Of a stretch of DNA of 64,000 bases, positions 12,601-23,492 are shown one piece after another. Numbering within the stretch: position 1 is the first letter of the stretch; each line of letters starts with the position of its first letter. Both the position numbers and the translations under genes were made by a program. The stretch comes from Cheilinus undulatus (Eukaryota > Chordata > Actinopteri > Labriformes > Labridae). Location of the stretch: the NCBI RefSeq assembly GCF_018320785.1, contig NC_054873.1, positions 27,494,196 to 27,558,195 on the forward strand, read 5' to 3'. The notes under the pieces are model-generated. The model had not been told where the DNA came from, ran no database searches, and was given only the letters and a program-made list of their open reading frames with translations.

Positions 12601-15600
12601 TTTACATTAATTCCTCATTTGTTCTAAAATAACTGCCAGATTTTTGGGGAACATTTTGACGTAGTTACAAGGGAAGAAATGAACTAACATCTGATGATCA
12701 AAGACTAATATTTACCAAGTGGTATTTTCCCATTTGTTCTCCAGTAACTTATCCAGATTTTGTGTACCTTGTCCATTAGTCTTTCTTGATCAAGTAATCA
12801 GGGCATTCAGGACACAAAGTGCCAGCTGAAACAATGATGAACATTTTCTGTCTTTCTCCTCTCTGTTTGGATATGTGTTTACCTAATAATTAGTTAACTG
12901 TTTTATGCAGCCATGGTGCAATTACATGAAAAACAACCAAAACATACAAATTAATCCACTAGGCACCATGTTATTCTGCATTCTGAGTTTGAGTTTCCTG
13001 TGAATGATTGATGATATGTGTGCCAGCCTCTCTGTGGTTTTTCTGTAGCGGGGAATATGTTTACTGGGCTGTAATGGGGACTGGTGCGATAGAAGTGATG
13101 GGTCTGGTTTGGGCAGATAATGAGATATCTAGCAGGACCACATGACTCCCCAGGCCCACAGTACACTACACACACAAACAAACTCATTCACAAGAAAATG
13201 TTCGGTCAGCAAATGCAGGACAGACAGTAATTATGCTGATTATAGCTAAAAATAACATCAACGGACTAAAATAAGGGTTTCTCTCTGTTGTTTGTGGCTG
13301 TTTCTAAACCTACCGGACACCTTCGTTGAGGACGTAGAGTTCGTTATCTGCCAAACCTTTCTTCTGGAAGACTGCTATTACAGCGTTGTGGATGCTGTGG
13401 TGAAGAAACATACACACTGGTGGTCAGCATTATCAGTCAAATGCATTAAAACCAAAGGTTTTTTTTGCATTTATATTGCACTGAATGTACCTGTTCCAGG
13501 TGGCGTTGGCCCCTGCCCTCTTCTGCTTCTCCCCTCTGTCTTCTGGTGAACTTTTCTCACTTTTCCCCAGCTCACTGAGGCTAGGGGAGCTCATCAACTT
13601 CAGTCGGTGTAAAGTCCTCATGAGGGAGAAACACAGTATGCACTCAGTACAGGACAGAAGAGAAAGAAGGTCAGAGACACAGAGAAGAAACACGAGGAGG
13701 TCGCCCCGAGGGAGCAGGAGAATATAAGCAGCGTGTGTCTGAGAAAGTACGCAGAGGGAGAAAAAGTACAATGGCAGCACAAAGAGCGGCTAGTGACAGA
13801 GGATGAGAGAAGTAGGACAGAATGATGCATGGTGAGAGAGGGGCAGCCCGTTAAGAGTAGAGTGGGCGGAGCCAAGCCGAGAGGTGGCCCAGGTCTCAGA
13901 ACAAGGAGAAAACAATAGCACATGGACTAGTGGGAGCATATTCTTCCTCTGCCTCTGCCTGTCTTTCAGTACAATACCGCTATTGATGCAAACAAATATT
14001 CATGCAGAGCACAGATGCCACAGAACTGCAGAATGAGCAGACTAAAGCAGAGCAGTCTTTGTTGTGCCTCTCACTGTACGGCGAGGAGGTGGAGGAGGAA
14101 GTCCAACAGCTTATTGACAACAACAGGGATAGGAAGCAGTGACACAATGTAGGACAATGAAGAAGGTTTTCCTGCCCTCACATTTTCAGCACAGCTGCTG
14201 AAGGACAACAAATGGAAGAAAGACAGACCAAAACTAATGACATTTGAGAGTTAAACATTCAAGTTTCTCCTATTAAACAGCATAAAATCTAGGAGGGGAC
14301 ATATTTTTCTACACTGCTGAAATCTATGCTTTAATGGACTCTGCATGCCCTAATATTTGAATGTTAAGATGTTTTCATTTTGGCTACATACATGTTAACA
14401 AAATAACCATCAAACAAGATCATTTTACATCAAATTTGTCAAACAGTAACCAAAAAGAAATAGGATGAAGCCAGTGGCTAATTCTTGCCTGGATGTGACA
14501 TCCAAAGAATGAACCAGAAAATCAACAATACAAAAACAAAATAAATACAGGATCCTTAAAAAATAAATCTTTAACTGTCATCCCGTTTAAAATCACATTG
14601 TAGCCTTGATTATTCTACATTTCAGTCTTTTTGAATCTCAACGAAGAGTTAAAAAATTTCAGTCCATCATTAAATCCGCTTCATAACTTCACCCCCCCAA
14701 AAAAACTAACATCTGTATTTAACATTTGTTCTCACTTTGCAAGTTTCTAACATTAGCAGTCCCTTTAAATTATAATTTTCTCCTCTTGATTTAACAAACA
14801 TTTCAAAGAGTGTGAGTGGGTTATCTGTTTGCAACATTTAGGTACTTAGACCTTCATCAGGCGAACAGTTTAAAAACGGCTGGACATCTTAAATAGGAAG
14901 TAGCTACACGCCTTCAACTTCTCATCATGATATCAGATCTCATCAGCAAATTAAACAAACATCAGCTTTCTGACTGAGAGAGCAAATATGACGAAAGACT
15001 AAAAAGCACCTAATTTTCAATTTTAAGAAAGAATAAAGGGTTCTTAAGGTCCTGAAATAGAAAAAAAATCATAATAAAAAATAGGAAAACACTACAGTAG
15101 CACAACAAAGGGGAGGGGGATTTCTAATGCAAGTTTTTAATTCTAGTTTGTCATCCTATGAATGAAAAAAGCACCTTTAAGGACCCTCAAAAAGAGACCT
15201 TCCAGTATGCTGGAGTTTTCTTTGAATTGGATACATTACCCTCTGATGCAATTCTTAAGAAAAATAAGTGCGACGCAATTTTTCCATTCCTCTCTTGTTT
15301 TACAAAAAGAAATGTGGAATACCAACTGGAATAATCTTATTCACCACATAAAACACAAGTTCTATTTTTGAATATACAATATCCAGACTTTTTAATGTGG
15401 ATGATACCAACTTTATTTATTATCCTTACAGCTCTAGGCCTCAGTTAAATTATTGGATCTAAATTTATCTTTATTTCCCTACATTTCCTCACAGTAAGTC
15501 ATATAAATCATCACAAGAGAACATTACAACATATTAAGGTTAAAATAGTTTGGGATTTTCCATTAGTTTTTATTTTATTTTGTTTTCACTTTTTGTTTTA

Positions 15601-17458
15601 AATTTCAGTTTACTTTAATTACTTTTCCATTTTGATTTGTTGGTTTAGTTTTTATTTTAAATAATTCATTTTAGTTTAGTTTTGTATTAGTTTTAGTGTT
15701 AGTTTTAATTTCTTCTGTGATAAAGGATACCTGTCAGGGGAAAGACCAAAAAGGGAAAGGAAACATCATGCAACTATAAAAAAATACATTCATACAGGCC
15801 AGTGCTCACTTTTCATTTTATTTGTTGAAATTTGATGAATCCAACTCAAGACCTCAAATTAACCTCTTTGTGAAGTCTTCTTCAATCAAATCAGACCCTT
15901 GGACACTCCAAAGGTTTTGGTCTTCACGTCAGTCAGTCTGCTGCTGTCAAAGACTAGAAATAAGGAATTTTTGTCTTAATTTTTATTTTGCTTTAGTTTG
16001 TTTTTTAAGTCAGTTAAGTTTAAATTAGTTTTAAGTGTTTTTGTGTAGCTCAGTTTTTATGTCAGTGGCTAAGATGATTTTTACATTTCAGTTATAGTTA
16101 TTCAGTCAGTTTTAGTTAACTATAATAACCTTGCAACATATGAATCAGGAAATCTTTCTGATTTTTATTTGAATACATAGAACTTTAATTCAAACAATGT
16201 TTAGTAGATCAAACTCTATTAACTTTGGCAAATATTTCAAGTTTAATCTTTGGATGAAAATATTTATTAGTCTTAGTCACATTAGTCATTTTCATTCTTT
16301 GAAGTTTTAGTCTGGATTTAATTCATAAATTGATCATTCAAAGATCCTTATAATTTAGTCTGTACTTTTAGACAAAATGTTAATTTCCTCATTTACTATT
16401 TGTCACAGTTTTTGTTATTAAAGATCTATCTGTAGCTTGTTTTCATCTTGTCATGGAAAAGTCTGTCAGTGAACACTTTTAGTATATTTTAGTGAACAAA
16501 ACTAACAACATGAGTTGTAAAGATTAACCCAGCAGGTGCACCCTGATTGAATGAGGCACAGGAACAGTTTTTGAACATCTGTAATAATAATAATAAATAA
16601 TAGCGAATAATTAAAGGTATATTGTTAGTTGTGATCTTTGAATATAATTGAAGTGAGCTGTTGTTATCTTTCAAAATACCATAAATATTAGTCAAATTTT
16701 GTTCTCATCCATTCATTTTACTTTGCTTATCTGCAAATCTGCAGATATGGTATGTCTACATTCAGCTTTTATAGTACATTTATTGGTACTCTCAGTTTGA
16801 CTCTCAGTCAGACTCTACAGGAGACAATGTTGCCTCAAAGACAGATGAATCTTTTGAATCTTTCTTACAATTCAGGACCGAAGGAATGAATTTAACATGT
16901 AATTACTTCATACATTCATAATAAAAAGTATATATAGAATGTCCTAAGTAGAAACTGTCTGCATTTGTTAAGATATGGTTAAACTAAGGAAAAATAAGGT
17001 TACTGCAACTCTGCCGACAGCAGAGACAGTCAACAACAATCCTCCTTTCAAACCCACAAACCAGCAGACACAGAAAGCACAGCAAACAAATCTTCAAACT
17101 GATAACATGTAAACATGTAAGGAATTGAGTCAACCAAACATCCCAGCTGGAGTCATTATCATTTGGACAACATGTGCTGCAAGCAAAGCTCAGCAGCTAA
17201 TTGAAATCCTCTGAGAGGAAAGCTGGTGGGAATTTGTGAACACTCATTAATGTTTCATGCATTTTCCAGGATGCTGTATGTTGTGAAATTTTAATCCCAG
17301 GAACTGAGCCCTTACCTCCTGATTGGATGCTCACTGTTGGTGTCCATGTCCGGGCTGGGGGGAGGTGCTGAGAAGGTGCTGAAGTTGAGTGACAGGGGAC
17401 GGGAGGAGGGTCTGGAGGAGGGCCGGGAGGCGTGCCTCCGCCGGAGTCCATCAAGCAT
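6620..17458 (-). CDS. prr5: Proline-rich protein 5 (PRR5/Protor-1), mTORC2 subunit
   Basis: PRR5 binds Rictor in mTOR complex 2 and contains the HbrB-like fold. Ten coding exons were read on the minus strand: 17316-17458, 13491-13616, 13314-13394, 10531-10579, 10346-10403, 9729-9820, 9492-9632, 7364-7499, 6998-7276 and 6620-6909. All junctions are GT-AG and in phase, giving 464 residues. A second start, MRTLHRLKLMSSPSLSELG, at 13621 corresponds to the usual human N-terminus and would give 418 residues. Conserved blocks in order are ATWNSIHNAVIAVFQKKGL, LKTELGSFFTEYLQNQLLTK, LLDSLAETWDFFF, LQAIFHPVQGKEPSVRQLAL, VHESRGVNEEYLRLESLVQK, KNPVVRSKSYN and ESADSDSDGIFIDF. The last two distinguish PRR5 from PRR5L. 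The N-terminal exon is rich in Arg, Ser and Pro. The introns hold several mobile elements. Confidence 0.93.
8525..9289. mobile_element. Solo LTR flanked by 5-bp duplication
   Basis: A 765-bp segment beginning TGTCATGATCC and ending AACCTGACA, so it has the TG...CA ends of a long terminal repeat. It is bracketed by identical GAAAT pentamers (8520-8524 and 9290-9294), the target duplication. It is T-rich on the plus strand and has an ATTAAA-like signal near the 3' part (about 9229). No internal retrotransposon genes accompany it, so it is the product of LTR-LTR recombination. It lies in the prr5 intron between the exons at 7364-7499 and 9492-9632. The family cannot be named without a repeat library. 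Confidence 0.8.
10830..12780. repeat. Degenerate ~120-bp tandem repeat, interrupted
   Basis: The word TTCCTCATTTGTTC or a close variant recurs near 10845, 10967, 11089, 12611 and 12729. Spacing is about 118-127 bp within each cluster, and TTAGTTAA/TAACTAATGG words lie between. This looks like an old minisatellite. The regular spacing breaks between 11105 and about 12450, where another sequence starting with a Tol2-like terminus is present. The array is in the long prr5 intron 10580-13313. Unit boundaries are approximate. Confidence 0.5.
11105..11290 (+). mobile_element. Tol2-like hAT terminal fragment
   Basis: It starts AGAGGTGAAAAGTAACTAAT and continues with repeated TACTT/AAGTA/TTTACTC words (ACTGAGTAG, GGTACTTCTAC, TTTTACTTC). 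This is the style of the terminal region of Tol2-type hAT elements in fish. The opposite end and target duplication were not found, so the full extent of the insertion, which may reach about 12450, is unresolved. Confidence 0.45.
13622..17315. other. prr5: prr5 first coding intron
   Basis: The 3.7-kb intron between the exon at 17316-17458 and the one at 13491. It is AT-rich. It contains a hAT-type MITE (15535-16133) and several short homopolymer and TAA runs (for example 16578-16605). I see no additional coding exon with good splice sites. Confidence 0.5.
15535..16133. mobile_element. Non-autonomous hAT element (MITE), TTAGTTTT-rich
   Basis: A 599-bp element bounded by perfect 8-bp duplications CAACATAT (15527-15534 and 16134-16141), the size typical of hAT insertions. 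The left end reads TAAGGTTAAAATAGTT. The right end, inverted, reads CAAGGTTATTATAGTT, so there are short imperfect terminal inverted repeats with the CAAGG start seen in hAT families. The interior is dominated by TTTTAGTTT/TTTAGTTTTT repeats and has no transposase. It sits in a prr5 intron. Confidence 0.8.
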
Positions 17459-18583
17459 CTGAAATATATGTGGAGGAATGGATCAGAAGATTTGAATGGA
17501 GGTTAACAGATTGACACAAGGAGCATACAGGAGGCATCAGTGAAGACTGTCTGAGGTCCTGGCATTAACACGGCTTCTCTGCTGCTGAGACAGTGAAGGA
17601 AATAAAAACAAACGTACAGTCTAATGAACTCTAAGAGGTCAAGGTCTGAAAAAACCACACTCTGGTACCCTCCTTAAAAAGTAGTGAAACCTGCTGGTTC
17701 CTTTTTGTTTCCTTATTCTGCCAATGACTGTTATTTCAACATAATACAGTAGTGTTTTGCAAGCAGATGTGAAGCACAGTCACACATTACATCAGAGAGG
17801 AAATGGGAAGATACATGTGTGAACATGTACAGTGTGAGTGTTCCTCCAGTAAGGGACGCCATGATGGATTATTTCTTTACAGTATGATAGTCTGTTTGGG
17901 TGTCTCCCCACAGAAACATAGCCTACTGTACATAGTAAAGCACCATCCCCTGGTCAGAGGGGAGAACAACAGTCTGGGCTGTCACTCCTCAGACAAAGAC
18001 ACCACACGAGCCCCCTCACTGCCCCCCCTACTGCCACTGACAACATGTGTGACTGGGGTGTATTCAGAGGGACTGACCTGCACATTCATCACAGCATCAT
18101 CATCCGATCTCAGACAGAGACACCCCGGCTGACTACAGTCTTCCCGACATGCCATGCCACGCCACGCCAGTCTAGGCACTTCTGCTTTTGTTCACCCCTC
18201 CTCCTTGTCTCTCAGGGGCGACTACAGTCACATCGATGCCACTTTCATTTCTACTATTCTCTGTTGTTTTGAGGCCTATTTATACCCAAGCCACACGTTT
18301 AATCAGCATAAGACAGACAATCTGCCAGACATGCAGTCAACAGTCTACGTTTGTCCTACAGGGAGGAATGTACACCAAATGGTGCGTACGTGGAGGTTTT
18401 CCTATTTTTTCTACCTGTGTGGACGCCACAACGAGGCACTGAAAACAACGTGACTATTGTGAACACACACCGCCTGGCAGGGAGGCATCTCAAAGTCCAC
18501 CTATGGAGAAAAACTGAACCATGATGGCCACAAAGTTGCCGTATGTCATGCGCCTCTGCCCGCCCACTGTAGCCTGCACTCAC

Positions 18584-18860
18584 CGTGTCGTATCCTGTGT
18601 CGGTCCTGAACGGATGAATCGGTCATGTAGCGCTGGTCGGTTGCGTTTGCTGTCCGAGATCTCATTCACGGCAGGCTCTTCTGTTCCCCGCCCGTCTGCG
18701 CACCCACACGGACATCAGGGTGCAGGCGGATGAAGGGTCCGACCTGCGGTGCGGTGGAGGGGGACTCATTCATGAAGCATGCGTGTGCTCGCCCTCCCTC
18801 TCTCTCTGGCTCGCCCCCGCTTTGTTTTGACGAGATGCAAAGCAAAACCTGGGCGCAGCC
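18584..18860 (-). promoter_or_regulatory. prr5: Probable prr5 leader exon and promoter
   Basis: A GC- and CpG-rich patch with several GCGC and CGCC words. Read on the minus strand it ends in a strong donor, ACACG|GTGAGTG, at 18584/18583. The first coding exon begins exactly at a splice acceptor (TTTCAG|ATG at 17458), so a non-coding leader exon must lie upstream, and this is the best candidate. The transcription start is estimated. Confidence 0.6.
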
Positions 18861-19784
18861 ATGAGCGACACGTGCACGCGCGCTGTGGTTAGAGCCGTAT
18901 GCAAAAGAGAGGAATTACTAAGATTCAAGTAAAAGCACAAGTTGCCTCATGCACTGGACAAGCCCGGGTGTATTCCTCTTAATTTATTCAACTCTGAAAT
19001 GCAAGTCTTTATGAAGCAGATTAATTGGCGCGTACAGGCCTTCAATAACACAATTCTCCTCACATTAAGCTAAAGCTGTAACGTAATGTATAGCAGTGTA
19101 GTCAATATGTGCAGTGAATATTGGTGTAGAGGAAAGGCTCGCTTGTGCCACGTTGCTTTGTCCTCGTGCATGCATGTGGCTACATAAACACAGAGGGATA
19201 TAGTAAACGCATTGCATCCGGCACTGACCCCAATCTATGCTGTTTAACACAGTGGGTCTCTTGCCATCTGTCAGCGGGCGCGGGCATTTTGCAGATAATC
19301 CCCTTTTCCACGAGCCGTGATTTAGCCTAAATAACTGGCTCTCGTGATAAACTGAACTGGTCTAAGAATCGCACAAGACCAGAGGCACGCAGTACATTAG
19401 GCTCTCTCTCAGAAATGTATGGTGGTGTGATGCGCAAATATAAGCTACGCTTCTCACACACACACACACACACACACGTTTTGCAGCTCCATATTTACAG
19501 TAATGGATGTAAAAGATGAACACCAAGCCTATCAGCACATTGTTTTACCCAAGCAGATGCAAAGGAAGGCACTTGAATCCCAGACTCGCCGGTAGAAACT
19601 TTGCCCTGATATGAAATTACTGTAAACAGAACCTAGAGTCAGAGTACAATAGACCTGTTCTTATGAAGTAATAGGAACGAAACGGCCCTTTTACTAATTA
19701 CGGAAATGTTTCAAATGTTATGATGTCAATTATTCTTCACCAAAACAACAATAACAACAGTGGCAATTATTAATGATTTCAACA
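18861..19784. other. Intergenic spacer upstream of prr5
   Basis: Spacer between the prr5 promoter and a repeat nest. It contains a (CA)11 microsatellite at 19455-19477. No exon or RNA gene is supported; short open frames here lack recognisable similarity. Confidence 0.5.
19455..19477. repeat. (CA)n microsatellite
   Basis: About eleven CA units in a row. Confidence 0.95.
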
Positions 19785-21340
19785 GGGCCGGCTCTAGCCA
19801 GTTTGGGGCCCTAGCCAATTGTTTATTTTGTTGCCCCCCATCCCCAGCACTTGTCATCACCTCAGAGAGAGTTATTAAATTTTACTCACAAATATTAGCA
19901 AGGGATTTTTTTTTCTGTAGTTAGAAACCTTTTTCACATGATGTTAAAAGAGCAATTCAGTTGAGATAACTACAGAGCATAAATATATAAGGAAGTCACT
20001 TGGCCTATCAAGATACAGCCATGACCTCAGTCAGTCCAGAGGTTTCTCCCACAGAACTTTTTAAATAAAAAGCTCTATTTTGGAAGTATTCTATGCACTC
20101 TGGGCACTTTGTGATCAAATTTATCAGTGAAAATATGACATGTATGCCTTAAATTTGGTTTCCAATCAATCTCATTGAACTTTTATGGTTGAAATTTATT
20201 TTACCATTAATTCAATATAATGTATGTATGTAATGTATTATTATTGTTATCATTATTATTCATTTTTTTAAATTACTTTTACTATTTCAACTACTTTTGT
20301 TCTTTTCCATTATTATTCACAAAAATTGACAATACTCATTTTTAGTCACAGTTAATGCAGTGTCATGCTGCTGTTTAGCATCTATTAACTACCGCAGTAT
20401 ATTTTTCATGAATTTCTTCATAATAAACTGCACAATTTCTCTCTCTCTAGTCTAAATAGTGCACCATATTTCCAGTTAAAATGCAAGTCAAACTAGTACT
20501 ACAAAAATATTTTTTGTAGAAGATGAGAGGCTACTTACAGATACATTCAAGCATTCCAAGTCAGATTTTAGTATGTCATATGTAATATGGTAGTAGAAAT
20601 TATAGACCAAACATCTGTCCAGGTGGCTTCAAAATGAGTGCCCTGTAGCACAGCCTTGCAAACTCAACACTAGCTGAACCGATTCTTGAACCCGTATGTG
20701 GAATAGTATCATGCCATGACACCGTGGTAAGCGCTGTGACTGATCCAGCCGAGGAAATGTTTGACCATATAGACTCAGCGGATACAACCTTGCTATAAAG
20801 AGAGGACACCATAGACAAAGCTGGATCCCTAAAGACTGTGCACCCACTGCAGCCAACAGGAGGTGGAAACAGAGCTACACTTTCTAACCACCTGCCTTTT
20901 GTACAATGACATCAAAGATAAGTTCTTGCCACTTTTCACAAGCAAACAAAAACAATTCATCAGCATGAACAATGAACAGAAGCTTCCATATCTGCTAGGT
21001 GAAGTGCAACAATGTGCAAAAGTTGCAGCACACACAGCTGCCCTAAATTAACAGCACTGCTGATTACCCAAATCATTTTTTATGTTTCTGTAATGTTAAT
21101 ACATCATTATGTAGAAGCTCTTTTACCAAAAGGATATCTTTAATGCTAAAATATACTAATAATTATTATTATCCATGAATTTTCAAATTTACTGGGTTAT
21201 AAAAACAGAAAAATAGTAAAGAACTTTATTATTTCTTGATTGAGATGTCAAATTAAAAGTATTTACAAGCATTCCTGAACAGAAAGAAAATGTTTTAATG
21301 GTTGAATGTGATGCTTGATTAATTTCTGACTTTGTTGAGA
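19785..21340 (+). mobile_element. LINE 3' region (5' truncated) in a repeat nest
   Basis: At about 20834-21051 the plus strand encodes the C-terminal end of a non-LTR retrotransposon polymerase. A Cys/His cluster (LCTHC, then H and C in ELHFLTTC) is followed by PLFTSKQKQF and KLPYLLGE. A tail to about 21340 follows. That tail is shared, with scattered changes, by a second copy at 51886-52190, for example CAGCTGCCCTAAATTAACAG and TATGTAGAAGCTCTTT. Upstream sequence from 19785 (GGGCCGGCTCTAGCCAGTTT) also looks repetitive. Stops and frameshifts show a dead copy. The clade is not assigned. Confidence 0.6.
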
Positions 21341-21424
21341 GCTCACTGAAAATAAAAGAGTCCACATTGACAGATGCTGGATGGTCTTTGAGACAAATAG
21401 GGAAAGATATAGAGTGTTCTCACG

Positions 21425-22455
21425 GTGTGGTTAAGTGCTCTGGAGTCAATTGCCCAGAATGGTACTTACAAAATGCACCAAGAAAGAGGCAGGAAACAAA
21501 AGTTAAGACACCTCAAGATTTTAAGTAATAGAGACAGAAAGAAGACCACTGCTGGTATTCAGACAGAGATGGATGCTTCTAGGTCAGAGTCTGAGAAAGT
21601 CTCCAGAATGACCATAAGCAGACACCTGATGGAACAAAGCTTACAGGGAAGAAAAGCTGCTAAGAAGCCATTATTGAGGCCTGCAAACATCCAGAAACAC
21701 CTCAGATTTGCCAGGGAGCACGAACACTGGATTGTTCATGATTGGAAGAAGGTACTCTGTAGGGGCGAGTCCAAGTTTCATCTCTTCGGTCGGCATCATC
21801 ATGTTTATGTCCGCAGAAAAGCTGGGGAATGTTTTGATGGCAGATGCATTGCACCCAGAGTGACAACAGTGGAGATTCAATTATGGTATGAGGTTCTATT
21901 TGTGGAAATGGCAGGGGCAAATTAGTGAAAATCTACAGTATCATGAACAAGAATGTCTACCACAACATCTTTATACATCAATTAATCTCATACTTTAAAG
22001 CTGAGCAGAGACTGACCAAGAAAAAGGGGGTCTGCAGAACTGGAACTGATGGACTGACCAAGTCAAAGTCCAGATTTGAATCCTTTTGAACAAATTTGGT
22101 ATTTAGTAGATTCAAAGATTGATTCTGCAAAAAGTTTCATCTAAAGCAATTCTGTGGGAATGGCTAGAAACTACTATTTGGAACTCAGAAACAAAAGAAA
22201 CGGTCTAAAACTACATAAAAAATAATGCCAGCAAGAATGCAAGCTGTTATCAAGGCCAAAGGAGGCCATACAAAATATTTAGTTTTATGGTTATTATGTG
22301 TGGCAACAGATTTTTTTATTTGTTTCAATGTGTTATTTGCCAAATAAATAATAACATTTTTAGTGTTAAATAAGTTTTAGAAAGACATTTTAAATAGCTT
22401 TTTCTCGTTTTTATGACAGGTGGTCTAATAGACTTGTTAAGCACTGTGTGTAAAG
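21425..22455 (+). pseudogene. Second Tc1-like transposase remnant, left-truncated
   Basis: The frame at 21425-21925 carries a Tc1-type transposase segment: a helix-turn-helix-like VSRMTISRHLMEQ, then FAREHEHWIVHDWKKVL and ESKFHLFGRHHHVYVRRK. The first catalytic Asp, normally in WSDESKF, is replaced by Gly (CRGESKF), so the copy is dead even where open. A right terminal repeat is visible near 22418-22455 (GGTGGTCTAATAGACTTGTT followed by AAGCACTGTGTG). The matching left end is missing, apparently lost where the element abuts the LINE remnant. It differs in sequence from the Tc1 copy near 2-3.6 kb. Confidence 0.7.
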
Positions 22456-23045
22456 GTGTAAATATGATTTTTGAATTCCCCCATCCACATAAAAAAAAGT
22501 TTACTTCAGTGTGCCTCGTACATTTCTATTTCCTGCAGGAATAAACACAGTGGACACATAGCACACTTGTAGGGTTATCCAGTATGATTTGAAATGAGTG
22601 CACTGAGTATAAAAAAGTGCTTATAATGTTTCTTGCAGTATAATAATTACGTTAGCCCCTATTAATAGTAAGACGCAGAGGTAATGTAGTCGAATACCAT
22701 CTAACCGCATTTTGATAAACTATAGTAGGATCAAGTTATGAATATTAGAGAATGAGAAGAGAAGAAAGAGAAAAAAATCCACTTACTCCTGAGGAGGACT
22801 GCAAGAGGGATGACGTTTATATGGTAATAACCATTGATATCAACTCATACAGATATCTAAAACAATTTTCTAAACCTTAAAGATCAATTTTAATGAAGGG
22901 TGATGCCAAGACATTGAATCAAGACAACAGACAATAAAATAAAACTAAAGAATATGTTAAATCTACATAGAAAATTACCAAAATAAAAGATTTTTATGTT
23001 CTTATCCCAACCATTAACTTTCATCTCTTTTTTCCGACTGAGCGT
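22456..23045. other. Spacer upstream of rad52
   Basis: AT-rich spacer between the Tc1 remnant and the rad52 promoter. I see no coding exon or RNA gene. Confidence 0.5.
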
Positions 23046-23221
23046 GAAGGCGGCATAAGCTCCTCCCCCTCCGTGTGGAGCGGGAAGTTCAGATGTTCTT
23101 CCTGTTGAGCTTCAATTGAGCTAATATTTCTGTGCTTAGCCAATTTTTGGCTCATGTCCTAAAGCCTATGGCTTAGAGAAGCTTATTCGGCATATCAAGA
23201 AAATTTCTGGTAGGTAAACAG
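23046..23221 (+). promoter_or_regulatory. rad52: Probable rad52 promoter and leader exon
   Basis: A short GC-richer patch (CTCCTCCCCCTCCGTGTGGA) followed by candidate donors TTCTG|GTAGGTAA (near 23210) and AACAG|GTGAGTTT (exon end at 23221). The first coding exon begins just after an acceptor CTCTGCAG ending at 23490, so a non-coding leader exon is expected here. The start site is not fixed. Confidence 0.5.
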
Positions 23222-23492
23222 GTGAGTTTGTGGTAATATATGATCGGTTAACTAGCAAACAGCGACATAATGCATGGCTAATATCATACACGTCAAATAA
23301 CAATGAAAGAAAGTTTGACCTGCTGTCATTTAGACCGTTTATGCTAACTTTTTTCTAGTTAAGTACACTGTAGGCTATTTTTACCTCCTTGAACAAGGAA
23401 CCTACCCTTAGGAGAGCTGTAGAAGTTCAACTACATTAACTTACCTCTGCGTCTGTTTATTATGACTGGTAGGAGAGGAGAGCTCTGCAGTC

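Noticed and set aside
17803-18583. Overlapping open frames on both strands upstream of prr5
   Set aside because: No splice context or similarity; five overlapping frames in GC-richer DNA are expected by chance.
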